The position numbers and the translations under genes are program-made. Positions 40,980-53,000 of a stretch of 64,000 nt of DNA are shown in pieces. The number at the start of each line of letters is the position of its first letter. The stretch's first letter is position 1. Under the pieces are notes generated by a model that saw nothing but the letters and a program-made list of their open reading frames with translations, was not told where the DNA came from and did not search any database. Source of the stretch: Aminobacter sp. AP02 (lineage in GTDB: Bacteria; Pseudomonadota; Alphaproteobacteria; Rhizobiales; Rhizobiaceae); assembly GCF_003148805.1 (NCBI RefSeq), contig NZ_QGGX01000011.1, forward strand, positions 1 to 64,000, given 5' to 3'.

Positions 40980-41798
40980 CTACTGCTCCGTCGTTGTGGA
41001 CGTCGCCGTGCCGGCCTGGGCGGCGATCTCCTGATCGAGTTCAGTCAGGAAGCCGATGATGCGTTCGGCGTTGTCGCCGAGATCATGGCGGCCATAGCGC
41101 GAGGCCGAGCGCATGTCGACGAAGGTCGAGTCGCCGTCATCCACCAGCCGGATCACGACGTCAGAGGGCAGCGCCAGGATGAAGGTGCGCGCGACGGCCT
41201 CGATGTCCACCTCGCCGATTGCCTGGTCGGCGGCGGGCGGTGGCACGACGATCTCCCAGCCCTGTCGCGCCAGAACCGCATTTACGCTTTCCAACACCCG
41301 GTCGAGCGACAGGTCATAGCGGCGGCCGGCAACCAGCGGATAGGCCTGCGCCTGCAACGCGCGCTCACCCGCCGTCGACGGCTCCATCCGGTTCATGGCC
41401 GGCGTTCGCAATGACATCGCCGCCGTAAGGGCGGGCGGGTCTTCGACATCGGTCGAGATGTCGCGCAGCATCGGCAAGGTGGCTATCTGGTAGGCGATGA
41501 AGGCGAAGGGTGCGAGCACCGCCAGCCCCAGCAAGGCTCCCACGGTCAAGTCATGGCCGCCCCGGTCGCCAAATTTCCACAGGCGCGAAAAGGCAAAACC
41601 AGAGAGCAGCAGGGCAAAGGCTGCGAGCAATGCGACGATGCCGAGAACCCAGAAGAAAGCCGTGGTGTCGACGAGGCCGCGGCGATGGCCAAGCACCGCG
41701 GTGATCAGCAGTACGGCCGAGAAAGACGCCATGCCCCGGGACAGGCCGGCCGCGCGTGTCGTGCGCTGCTCAATATACATCGTCTGAAACTCAACCAT
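40980..41798 (-). CDS. Membrane-anchored DUF1499 protein
   Basis: The 272-residue protein has three hydrophobic helices in the N-terminal third (about residues 20-37, 44-64 and 80-100). A soluble C-terminal domain of the DUF1499 type follows, with YDLSLDRVLESVNAVLARQGWEIV, then VEAVARTFILALPSDVVIRLVDDG and VDMRSASRYGRHDLGDNAERI. That last stretch is the family hallmark. DUF1499 has no established activity. Start choice between ATG 41798 and ATG 41780 is open; the first is used because CGGGG precedes it. Confidence 0.78.
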   Translation of the reverse strand: MVEFQTMYIEQRTTRAAGLSRGMASFSAVLLITAVLGHRRGLVDTTAFFWVLGIVALLAAFALLLSGFAFSRLWKFGDRGGHDLTVGALLGLAVLAPFAFIAYQIATLPMLRDISTDVEDPPALTAAMSLRTPAMNRMEPSTAGERALQAQAYPLVAGRRYDLSLDRVLESVNAVLARQGWEIVVPPPAADQAIGEVDIEAVARTFILALPSDVVIRLVDDGDSTFVDMRSASRYGRHDLGDNAERIIGFLTELDQEIAAQAGTATSTTTEQ

Positions 41799-41933
41799 AG
41801 TACCCCGTTGCCCACTGCGTATAAGGCAGCACGCCCCCACGGCTAAGATAGCTGCAGGTCCAAACTAGAGCCTTTCCGCCGGAGGTTGAAGCGGAAAGGC
41901 GGCATTGAACGCCTTCCCGCACATGAACCTTGT

Positions 41934-43571
41934 TCAGGCGCCGGTGTCGGTGGGCAGTCGATAATCCTTGAACGTCTCGCGCAGCGCCATCTTCTGGATC
42001 TTGCCGGTTGCCGTGTGAGGTATCTCGTCGACGAAGGCCACATCGTCCGGCATCCACCACTTGGCGACCTTGCCGTTGAGGAAGGCCAGTATGTCGGTCT
42101 TGTCAGGCTCCCTGCCCTGTTTGCGCACGATCACCATCAGCGGACGCTCGTCCCAGCGCGAGTGCCTGACCCCGATGACCGCCGCCTCCTGGACGTCGGG
42201 ATGACCGACGGCAAGATTTTCCAGCTCGATGCTGGAGATCCATTCGCCGCCCGATTTGATCACATCCTTGGAGCGGTCGGTGATCTGCATGTAGCCGTGG
42301 GTGTCGATATGTGCGACATCGCCCGTGTCGAACCATTCATCGGCATCGAATTGCTCGGCGCTGGCGCCGCCGAAATACGAGGCTGAGACCGCCGGACCGC
42401 GCACCTTGAGCCGGCCGAACGTCTTGCCATCCCAAGGCAGCTCATTGTTGTCGTCGTCGGTGATTTTCATTTCGACGCCGAATGGCGTAAAACCCTGTTT
42501 TTGTTGAATGTTCAATCGATCAGCGCCGTCGAGGTCGTCATACTCCGGCTTGATCGTGCACAAGGTGCCGAGCGGCGACATCTCCGTCATGCCCCATGCG
42601 TGAATGACCTCGACCCCGTAGTTGCGCTCGAATTTCTCCGTTACCGCGCGCGGACAGGCCGAGCCGCCGATCACGACCTTGTTGAGATGCGGCAGCTTCT
42701 TGCCGGTCTCTTCGAGGTGTTGCAGCAGCATCAGCCACACGGTCGGCACGGCAGCGGTGAATGTGACGCGTTCGCTGTCCAGCATTTCGTAGATCGACGC
42801 ACCGTCCATCTTGCCCCCTGGCATGACGAGCTTCGCGCCGACCATCGGCGTGCTCTGGGCAAGCCCCCAGGCGTTGGCATGGAACATCGGCACCACGGGC
42901 ATGACGACGTCACGCACCGAAATGCCCATCGCATCCGGCATCACCGCAATCATCGCATGCAGCACGTTGGATCGATGACTGTAGACGACGCCCTTGGGAT
43001 CGCCTGTCGTCCCTGAGGTGTAGCACATACCGGCTGCATCATGCTCGTCCAGCGCCTTCCAGACAAAGTCGCCGTCGGCCTCGGCCAGCCAATCCTCGTA
43101 GGCCACGACATTCGACAGCGTCGTCTGTGGCAAGTGGTCTGCGTCGGTCAGCACGATGATGCGCTTGAGCGAGGGCACCTGCGGCGCGATCTTTTCCACC
43201 AGCGGCACGAAGGTCAAGTCGACGAACAGTGCCTGATCCTGGGCATGGTTCATGATCCAGACCAGTTGCTCGGGGAAAAGGCGCGGGTTGAGCGTGTGGT
43301 AGACAGCGCCCATGCCCATGATGCCGTACCACGCTTCCATATGCCGGGCGGAGTTCCAGGCAAGCGTGGCGATACGGTCACCAATCTTGTGGCCGTCCCG
43401 TTCCAGCCTTTGCGCAACCTTCAGCGAGCGTCTGCGAAATTCGGCATAGCTGGTGCGGACGATTGGCCCCTCGATCGATCTCGATACGACCTCTCGATGC
43501 GGGTGTTGCCTGGCCGCATGGTCAATGATCTTGTGGCACAGCAGCGGCCATTCCTGCATCAGTCCAAGCAT
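41934..43571 (-). CDS. Medium/long-chain acyl-CoA ligase (AMP-binding)
   Basis: This 545-residue member of the adenylate-forming enzymes activates fatty acids with ATP and CoA. The AMP-binding signature YTSGTTGDPKGVVYSHR lies near residue 180. GWGMTEMSP-type sequence (HAWGMTEMSPLG) and the C-terminal DTGDVAHID and SGGEWISSIELEN hinge are present, as is the catalytic Lys in TATGKIQK near residue 530. Its length and style resemble the AlkK-like group. GGGAGG five bases before the ATG at 43571 sets the start. It stands alone on this strand. Confidence 0.9.
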   Translation of the reverse strand: MLGLMQEWPLLCHKIIDHAARQHPHREVVSRSIEGPIVRTSYAEFRRRSLKVAQRLERDGHKIGDRIATLAWNSARHMEAWYGIMGMGAVYHTLNPRLFPEQLVWIMNHAQDQALFVDLTFVPLVEKIAPQVPSLKRIIVLTDADHLPQTTLSNVVAYEDWLAEADGDFVWKALDEHDAAGMCYTSGTTGDPKGVVYSHRSNVLHAMIAVMPDAMGISVRDVVMPVVPMFHANAWGLAQSTPMVGAKLVMPGGKMDGASIYEMLDSERVTFTAAVPTVWLMLLQHLEETGKKLPHLNKVVIGGSACPRAVTEKFERNYGVEVIHAWGMTEMSPLGTLCTIKPEYDDLDGADRLNIQQKQGFTPFGVEMKITDDDNNELPWDGKTFGRLKVRGPAVSASYFGGASAEQFDADEWFDTGDVAHIDTHGYMQITDRSKDVIKSGGEWISSIELENLAVGHPDVQEAAVIGVRHSRWDERPLMVIVRKQGREPDKTDILAFLNGKVAKWWMPDDVAFVDEIPHTATGKIQKMALRETFKDYRLPTDTGA

Positions 43572-43739
43572 GTGGTCCTCCCAGATCGTATCCCGCCATT
43601 CTGGTCGCAATACCTGGTTTGTCCAGCCTGACCAAAGTCACGTCGAGCCGGCAAAAGACCGACGGCCATAATGCGGCCACGGTCGAGGTTAACCTTTCTT
43701 ACCGGCTGGTGTGGTGGGTCGAGCAATGTGAGGGATCAC

Positions 43740-44369
43740 ATGGATACGCAGCCGCGCGCGGAGGATGAAATCCTGCCGCAATATGAGATGCAATCTGAAG
43801 AGCCTGTTGCTGCCGATGAAGCCGATGCGGTTGTTCTGGCGGATGGCGTCGACGAGCCGTTCGACGAGGCAACCGACGACCTTGAGCTGGTGGCGACAGA
43901 ACTGCTCGGCGCAACGACCGCCACGCAACCCGAAGATGCGGCCGAAAACCTCCCAGAGTTGACGCCAGCCGAAGGGCATGTGCCGGTCACTGAGGACGTG
44001 ACCGACAACGAAACGGAGCCTGCCGAACTTGCCAGCGACGAACTGGCTGTCGAGCGCATACAGGTCGATGTCCCGGCCATGGCGCCCACTGACGTATCGG
44101 AGGCCGAATTTACGCAAATGGTCGATGACGCGCTCGAAGCGGTGGGCGGCATCCTTCTGTTCAAGATGCGCATCGACGAAGACGGCGACGACAAGCATGT
44201 CGCCGCGGCTTCGATCGGCGATGGCGCCCGGCGTCAGTTCCTTTTGCTTTCGCTTCCCGTCAGTGGCGGCAAGCTCAAGGTGGAATCGGCCTCGCGCAGC
44301 AACAGCCCTCTAGCCAAGCTCGCCGTGGCCTATGTCGGTGTGGTCGAGGCGTTTCGAGCAGCGGCCTGA
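43740..44369 (+). CDS. Hypothetical acidic protein
   Basis: The 209-residue protein is not recognised. Residues 1-130 are strongly acidic and low in complexity (Glu, Asp, Ala, Thr) and probably disordered. Residues about 135-209 look like a small folded domain: TQMVDDALEAVGGILLFKMRIDEDGDD, then hydrophobic strands RQFLLLSLPVSGGKLKVESA. There is no signal peptide. GAGGG precedes the ATG at 43740 by six bases. It stands between the acyl-CoA ligase and the deacetylase, on the opposite strand to both, so context gives no clue. Confidence 0.7.
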   Translation: MDTQPRAEDEILPQYEMQSEEPVAADEADAVVLADGVDEPFDEATDDLELVATELLGATTATQPEDAAENLPELTPAEGHVPVTEDVTDNETEPAELASDELAVERIQVDVPAMAPTDVSEAEFTQMVDDALEAVGGILLFKMRIDEDGDDKHVAAASIGDGARRQFLLLSLPVSGGKLKVESASRSNSPLAKLAVAYVGVVEAFRAAA

Positions 44370-44407
44370 GCAACAGCGCCTTGCGCGACCGGCATGACGC
44401 GCAAGGA

Positions 44408-45145
44408 CTAGTTTGTCGTGCCGTCTGTGCCGCTATCGTCAACGTCGTTCAGGCGTACGAAGGCGTAGCCTTTTGCCTTGAGCTTCAGTAGCCCCTTGAC
44501 CAGTCCGCCACCGGCAGCGTGCGTGGGTTGGTTGATGTGGGCGATGATGACGTCGCCGTCCCTTGCGGCGGATACGCGGCGGTCGGTTTCATGCGCGCCG
44601 AGCAGCGAGCCGCCATCGCCATTGATCGAATAGCCGGCGATCTTGAAGCCAAGCCCACGGATCAGCGCGATGGAGGTCGGACTGTATTGCGCTGTCGCGC
44701 CGCGAAACCACGTTGGAGCTGCTCCGCCGTGCGCGGTCAATGCCAGTGCGCCGGCCTCAACCTCGGCCTGCACGGCCTCGGCACTGCCCGCGCTTTTCAG
44801 CCCATAGATACTGCGGGGCGTGTCGACAGCCGGAATATGCCTGGCGCCATGGTTTTCCAGTTCGAACAGTTCCGGATGCGCCTTCATGATCGCCAGGGCT
44901 TCGCCGTTCCGCTTCAGCCACATGCCGGTGACGAAGATCGTCGCCGGTATCTTGTTTTCGACGAGAGCAGAGAGAATGCGGGTGTCGGTCTTGCCGCCGC
45001 ATGCGTCCAGCGTCAGTGCCACGCGCGGACTGGATTCGCCGGACGGCTTGAGATGCAACCGGGGTTCGAGCAATGCAGCCGAGGCTGAAGAACTCACCAG
45101 CGCCGCAAGGCCGACGCCAATCAAAAACCTGCCAAGCATGCGCAT
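44408..45145 (-). CDS. Secreted polysaccharide deacetylase (CE4/NodB-like)
   Basis: The 245-residue protein has a signal peptide (about residues 1-23, ending SSSASA). A NodB-like fold follows, with the first motif VALTLDACGGKTD near residue 44, the histidine motif ENHGARH near 98, and a C-terminal DGDVIIAHINQPTHAAGGG. It probably removes acetyl groups from a cell-wall or surface glycan in the periplasm. The metal triad is only partly conserved, since ACGG replaces the more usual DDG, so activity should not be assumed. Upstream in-frame sequence to 45331 lacks similarity and crosses the next promoter. Confidence 0.82.
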   Translation of the reverse strand: MRMLGRFLIGVGLAALVSSSASAALLEPRLHLKPSGESSPRVALTLDACGGKTDTRILSALVENKIPATIFVTGMWLKRNGEALAIMKAHPELFELENHGARHIPAVDTPRSIYGLKSAGSAEAVQAEVEAGALALTAHGGAAPTWFRGATAQYSPTSIALIRGLGFKIAGYSINGDGGSLLGAHETDRRVSAARDGDVIIAHINQPTHAAGGGLVKGLLKLKAKGYAFVRLNDVDDSGTDGTTN

Positions 45146-45259
45146 GCGAACTTTCGGGGATTGCTGTCTCGAACTGCCGGGCAATGGCACCCCAATTCTG
45201 GCGCCATGATGACAATTCAGGCTATTTCGCCATTCCACTCGCCAGAGCCGCTGGCGCCG

Positions 45260-45288
45260 TACCCTACACGAGTTGCTTGCGTAGGGTA
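45260..45288 (+). promoter_or_regulatory. Palindromic operator candidate 1 upstream of the nucleotidyltransferase gene
   Basis: TACCCTAC at 45260-45267 faces its exact complement GTAGGGTA at 45281-45288 across 13 bases. The same half-sites and spacing recur in the second site, 36 bases further on. A TATATT at 45287-45292 between the two sites may be a -10 element for the downstream gene. Confidence 0.65.
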
Positions 45289-45295
45289 TATTTTG

Positions 45296-45324
45296 TACCC
45301 TACGCCAAAGATTGACGTAGGGTA
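45296..45324 (+). promoter_or_regulatory. Palindromic operator candidate 2 upstream of the nucleotidyltransferase gene
   Basis: TACCCTAC at 45296-45303 faces GTAGGGTA at 45317-45324 across 13 bases, identical in half-site and spacer length to the first site. It ends five bases before the start codon at 45330, so a bound protein would block the ribosome-binding region or the start of transcription. Which protein binds is unknown. Confidence 0.65.
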
Positions 45325-45329
45325 TCGTC

Positions 45330-46340
45330 ATGCGCTTGCCGCTCTCAACTCACACTGCCTATCAGGACCTTCTCGAAGCCCATCGAATGCGCGACGTGAA
45401 GACCATCGCCGGGGCTCCATTCCTCAAGGAGCTTCCGCAGGGCAAATACTGGTACGCCCGGCAAAAAATTGGCGACAAGCCGGTCGATCGCTATATCGGC
45501 CCCGACAGTGAAGACCTCCGTCAACGCATCGCACGCATGCGGGAAGATATCGAAGACGACAAGAGCTTTGAACGGCACTGCGCATTGCTGGTCGCTCAAT
45601 TGCGCGCCGCAGGTCTCGTTACTGTTGATCGCCAAACCGGTAGCATTCTGAACGCCATGGCGAGAGTAGGCGTGTTTCGCCTGGGTGGAACGCTGGTTGG
45701 AACACACGCGTTCCGGCTTTACGGCGCCGAACTGGGATTTGCCTTTTCAGGCACACTCGCAGTTACGCAGGACGTCGACATTGCCGCATTCGAAAACCTC
45801 AAACTGGCGATCGACGATCAGGTCGATCCATCTCTCGCTGAAACGTTCAAATCCCTGTCTCTGGAACCCGCGCCCGGCCTGGACCCGAAAGGAAGGTCTA
45901 CGCGTTGGCGCTTGAAAGGCGGCGGAGCGATGGTCGACTTTCTTGCGCCTCGCATGCAGAGCAAAAGCGAGATCGTCAGGCTAGAACCGCTGAACGTCTA
46001 CGCACAGACGCTTCCATTTCTGAACTTCCTGATCGCGGAGCCGATACCAGCCGTGGCGCTGTATCGGAGCGGAGTGCTGGTTCAGATACCGAAACCCGAG
46101 CGCTACGCGGTGCACAAGTTGATCGTCGCCCAAAGACGAACCGGGCCGGGTTTGGGCAAGGTAGCAAAAGACCTGGCCCAAGCCGAAACGCTGATCCGCG
46201 TCCTGGTCGAGGATCGCCCGCAGGAACTGGCAATCGCTTATGAGACCGCTCTGGGTAACGGAACGAAATGGCGCGAAGCCATCAACGCATCTCTGAAGCA
46301 GCGGCCCGAAATCGGCCGCCTGCTTAGCCAGATTATCTGA
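45330..46340 (+). CDS. GSU2403-type nucleotidyltransferase-fold protein
   Basis: The 336-residue protein resembles the NTP_transf_8 (GSU2403) family of DNA-polymerase-beta-type nucleotidyltransferases. Gly119-Gly120 in FRLGGTLVGTHAF followed by VTQDVDIAAF (Asp148 and Asp150) gives the expected G-G ... D-x-D pattern. The N-terminal 110 residues are helical and charged and are not recognised. The C-terminal part has HKLIVAQRR near residue 268. Its substrate is unknown; related folds occur in antitoxin/toxin and nucleotide-signal systems, but no partner gene is adjacent. The ATG at 45330 lies right behind two operators. A hairpin follows the stop. Confidence 0.75.
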   Translation: MRLPLSTHTAYQDLLEAHRMRDVKTIAGAPFLKELPQGKYWYARQKIGDKPVDRYIGPDSEDLRQRIARMREDIEDDKSFERHCALLVAQLRAAGLVTVDRQTGSILNAMARVGVFRLGGTLVGTHAFRLYGAELGFAFSGTLAVTQDVDIAAFENLKLAIDDQVDPSLAETFKSLSLEPAPGLDPKGRSTRWRLKGGGAMVDFLAPRMQSKSEIVRLEPLNVYAQTLPFLNFLIAEPIPAVALYRSGVLVQIPKPERYAVHKLIVAQRRTGPGLGKVAKDLAQAETLIRVLVEDRPQELAIAYETALGNGTKWREAINASLKQRPEIGRLLSQII

Positions 46341-46350
46341 TACAGGCGGT

Positions 46351-46376
46351 TATACCCAATTTGCGAAATGGGTATA
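46351..46376. terminator. Hairpin between the nucleotidyltransferase gene and ppdK
   Basis: TATACCCA(A)TTT at 46351-46362 pairs with AAATGGGTATA at 46366-46376 around the loop GCG, with one bulged A. It lies ten bases after the nucleotidyltransferase stop and just before the ppdK stop on the other strand, so it may end both transcripts. Its ATACCC/GGGTAT ends also resemble the operator half-sites upstream. Confidence 0.6.
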
Positions 46377-46392
46377 CCCGAAGACCTACGCC

Positions 46393-49059
<2,667 letters not shown>

Positions 49060-49265
49060 GCCTTCTCCTCGCCGACTGAGTGTGGAGCGAGACGGTGGCA
49101 GCCGCCCGCTTCTGGGCCGAGCGATATGATGCTGCGCTGCGAAAGGCAAGGCGCAGTTCCCCCACGGAATGACCTACAATCGATTAATGAACCTGCGTTG
49201 CAGCACCCTTGCGGGCTGCTTCCGCCTCATATAGAACATATCATGAACAATCATTGGAGACGAAA

Positions 49266-49601
49266 ATGCGCAAGTCCGGCAAGCTCGACTACATCGAAAT
49301 GGCCGCTGTTGGCGGCACGCTCGACCATGTGAAATCCTTCTACAGCGCCGCCTTCGGCTGGACCTTCACCGACTACGGTCCCGACTATTCGGCGTTCTCG
49401 GAAGGCCTCGACGGCGGGTTCCAGGCGGAACTGCCGGCCAAGCCGTTGCCGATTCTCTATTCCGAAGCGCTGGAAGCAACATTGGCTGCGGTCGAGGAAG
49501 CCGGCGCGACGATCATCAAACCGATCTTTTCCTTCCCGGGCGGACGGCGCTTCCATTTCGCCGATCCAGCCGGCAACGAGCTCGCAGTCTGGGGCGAATG
49601 A
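49266..49601 (+). CDS. VOC/glyoxalase-fold protein
   Basis: This 111-residue single-module protein has the vicinal oxygen chelate pattern: a beta-alpha-beta start YIEMAAVGGTLDHVKSFY (about residues 9-26), FGWTFTDYG, and the closing GRRFHFADPAGNELAVWGE. Such proteins bind a metal and act on small oxygenated substrates, or work as resistance proteins. The substrate is not evident. GGAG precedes the ATG at 49266. A hairpin follows before tRNA-Gln. Confidence 0.8.
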   Translation: MRKSGKLDYIEMAAVGGTLDHVKSFYSAAFGWTFTDYGPDYSAFSEGLDGGFQAELPAKPLPILYSEALEATLAAVEEAGATIIKPIFSFPGGRRFHFADPAGNELAVWGE

Positions 49602-49622
49602 TCGCCATTTTGAGATGGAAAA

Positions 49623-49652
49623 GCGGCAAAGGCGCGATTGTGCTTTTGCCGC
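49623..49652 (+). terminator. Hairpin after the VOC gene
   Basis: GCGGCAAA at 49623-49630 pairs with TTTGCCGC at 49645-49652, and the inner GCGC/GTGC adds further pairing. It lies 22 bases after the VOC stop and upstream of the tRNA, so it probably separates the two transcripts. Confidence 0.6.
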
Positions 49653-49719
49653 GCACTGCATATAAGGCGGCGGTCGATTGACTCGCCTGCGGCTTACTCT
49701 TGAGTTGCCTACGGCTTGT

Positions 49720-49794
49720 TGGGGCGTCGCCAAGCGGTAAGGCATCGGTTTTTGGTACCGACATTCCCAGGTTCGAATCCTGGCGCCCCAGCCA
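49720..49794 (+). tRNA. tRNA-Gln (anticodon TTG)
   Basis: The 75 bases fold as a full cloverleaf. Acceptor arm TGGGGCG (49720-49726) pairs with CGCCCCA (49784-49790), then discriminator G and an encoded CCA. The anticodon stem TCGGT/ACCGA encloses TTTTGGT, giving anticodon TTG (glutamine, CAA). The T loop GGTTCGAATCC is canonical. It reads CAA codons, which are rare in this high-GC genome. tRNA 3' ends are common integration sites, but no integrase is next to it. Confidence 0.97.
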
Positions 49795-49955
49795 TTTCTT
49801 CCAATTTCTTGATATTCAGTCCGCTTCGTCGGAGCCAGCCAACGAAACGATCAGATTTCGCTAGAGCATTGTGCGTCCTGGACGCGTCGTGCCTTGCAAG
49901 AAACGTTTTCGATTTTTCGAGCGGATGCTACAGGCGGTTCACGCGTCCCACGCAA

Positions 49956-49983
49956 AAAGGCCCCGGATTTCTCCAGGGCCTTT
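49956..49983 (-). terminator. Rho-independent terminator of the RND efflux operon
   Basis: AAAGGCCC (49956-49963) pairs with GGGCCTTT (49976-49983), with a further GGA/TCC pairing inside. Read on the minus strand it ends in a T run (TTTTTG) and lies about 22 bases past the RND permease stop, a good intrinsic terminator. Confidence 0.8.
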
Positions 49984-50005
49984 CTTGTTCCGTCCCTAGC
50001 TCACC

Positions 50006-53000
50006 TCAGTGATGGGCCGGTTCCGCCATCTGCGCGGCGTCAGGCTCCTCGACGTGCGCGGCCAGGTCCTTGCGGGCGATGAGGGTGTAAAACATCGGCA
50101 CCACGAACAGGGTGAAGATCGTTCCGACGATGACGCCGCAGAAGATCACCAGGCCCATCGAATAACGTGCCGCAGCACCAGCGCCCGAGGCGATGATCAA
50201 GGGCACGACGCCGAGCGCCATGGCAGCCGTCGTCATCAGGATCGGACGCAGGCGAACCTTGGCCGAAGCGATGATCGCATCGCGCCGCGACATGCCGTGT
50301 TCCTCGCGCTGCTGGTTGGCGAATTCGACCAACAGGATGCCGTGCTTGGTGATCAGTCCTATCAGTGTGATCAGGCCGACCTGGGTATAGATGTTCAGCG
50401 TGCCGAGCCCGAGATTGAGCGGCACGATGGCGCCGAAGATCGACAGCGGCACCGACATCATGATGATGAGGGGGTCGCGGAAGCTCTCGAACTGGGCAGC
50501 AAGAACCAGGTAGATCACCACGATCGCCAGCGCGAACGCGATCAGGATTGTATTGCCCTGTTCGCTTTCCAGACGCGACTGGCCTGCATAATCGATGAAG
50601 AAGCCGGCAGGCAGCAGCGGCCGGGCAATGTCCTCGATCGTCTTCAGGCCGTCGCCCGTGGTCACGCCCGGTACCGGCAGCGCGGAAATCGTTGCCGAGT
50701 TGAGCTGGTTGAACTGCTCGATCGCAGCCGGCGAGGAGTTCGTCTTGATCGTCACGACCGCCGACAGCGGAACCATCTGGCCGTTGACGCTGCGGACATA
50801 GAACTCGCCAAGCCTTTCAGGATTGCCGCGATACTGGTCCGGCACCTGCATGATAATGTCATAGCTGTTGGAATCGCGATCGAACTGGGCGATCGACCCG
50901 CCACCGACAAGCAGGCTCAATGTCATGCCGATGTCGCGCACCGACAGGTTGAGGGCTGCGGCCCGGTCACGGTCGATGGTCACGGTCACCTGGGGCGCAT
51001 CGAAGGACAGCGAGTTCTGCACGACGATGAAGCGACCCGAAGCCTGGGCCTTTGCCTTGATCTGCTCGGCCACCTCGAAGACCTGGCTCGGATCGCCGGT
51101 CGACTGGATGACCACCGAAATCGGCAAGCCGCCGCCTGCACCCGGCAAGGACGGGGGCGCAAAGACAAGTGCTTCCACGCCGCTGACCTTGGACAGCCGT
51201 GCCTGGATGTCCGCCTGGATCTCCTTTTGCGAACGCGTACGATCAGACCAGTCCTTGAGCGCCCAGACGGCAAAACCCGAATTGGTGCCGCCGCCCATGC
51301 CGACGATTGAGAAATTCGTCTTCAGCTCGGGCAGATCCTTGGTCAGGTCGCGGATCTGGTCGGTGTAGAGGCTGGTGTAATCGGTTGTCGCATAACGAGG
51401 CGCGGTGACCAGCGCAAACAATGCACCGGAGTCCTCTTCAGGCGCCAGTTCGTTCGACGTCTTGAAGAACATGAAGCCCGTTACGGAGACAAGGGCGATA
51501 ACGACCAGCAACGTCACCGGTCGATAGTTGAGCGAGCCCGCCACCAGCCGCTCGTAGCGGTTGGCGATACGCTCGAAGGTGCGGTCGACAGCCTTGGCGA
51601 AGCGGCTGTGGTTGCCGGCCTTCAGCATGCGCGCCGACATCATCGGCGTGATCGTCACGGCGATGAAGCCCGAGAGGATGACAGCGCCTGCAAGCGTGAC
51701 AGCGAACTCGCGGAACAACGAACCGGTAAGACCGCCGGTGAACATCAGCGGCGCGAACACGGCAGCGAGCGTGATGGTCATGGCGACCACCGGCCCGAAG
51801 ATCTCGCGCATGCCCTTGAAGGCCGCCTGCATCGGCGACATGCCCTCCTCGATGTGGCGGTGGATGTTTTCCACCACAACGATCGCGTCGTCGACAACCA
51901 GGCCGATCGCCAGCACCATCGCAAGCAACGACAGCAGGTTGATCGAATACCCCATCATCAAAAGGATGAAACAGACACCGATCAGCGACAGCGGAATGGT
52001 CACCACCGGCATCAGCACCGAGCGGAACGAGCCGAGGAAGAGCAGGATCACGACGATGACGATCGCGACCGCCTCAGCGATGGTCTTGAACACTTCGTCG
52101 ATCGACGCGCTGATCGTTTCGGTCGAATCGTAGACCATCGTGATGGTCATGCCTTCGGGCAAGCTCGCCCTGATCGCCGGCAATTCATTGATGACAGCGG
52201 CCGCGGTGGTCAGCGGATTGGCAGAAGGTGTCGGGAAGATACCAATGAAGGTGCCCGGCTCGCCGTTGAAATTGACGACGGTATCGGTACTTTCGGCCGC
52301 CAGTTCCACGCGCGCAACGTCACGCAGCCTGACGACATTGCCATTGTCCGACTTGAGCGGCAGTTCGCCAAAGGCCTCTGGCGTCTGCAAGGTCGATTTC
52401 ATGGTGATCGAATAGGCAACGTATTCGTTCTTGGTCTTGCCCGGTGCGGACAGGAAGTTGGACGCGTTGATCGCCTGCAGGACCTCAGGCGCCGTCAGGC
52501 CTCGCGCCGCGAGCTTGACCGGGTCTATCCATACGCGCATCGAATACTTGTTCGCACCCAAGACCTGCACTTCTGCAACGCCCTCGATGGTCGAGACGCG
52601 CGGACGAATGACGCGTTCGATATACTCGGTCAGCTCCTCCGCCGTCATGTTGGGGTTCTGCATCGCCAGATACATGATGGCGAACTGCATGCCCGTGCCC
52701 TTGACGATCGTCGGATCCTCCGCGTCGGTCGGCAGCTGCCCGCGCACCTGCTGGACCTTCGACATGACCTCGGTCAGTGCCGTATCGGGGTTGGAGCCAA
52801 GCTCCATCTGCACGGTCACGGTGCTGGACGAAGGGCTGCTCTGCGACTTGACGTAGTCGATGTTTTCAGTGGTCGCCACCGCAGCTGCGATTGGTGCCGT
52901 GATGAAGCCCTGGATGAGGTCGGCACTCGCGCCCGGATAGACGGTGGTGATGGTGATCACCGTCTCTTCGACCTCCGGATACTGGCGGACGGACAGGTTG

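Noticed and set aside
45330-46340. Two-gene toxin-antitoxin module
   Set aside because: No short partner gene lies upstream or downstream; only the single nucleotidyltransferase gene with its operators is supported.
49720-50005. tRNA-Gln as an active integration site
   Set aside because: No integrase or repeated tRNA 3' end is seen downstream; the next feature is the efflux-pump terminator.
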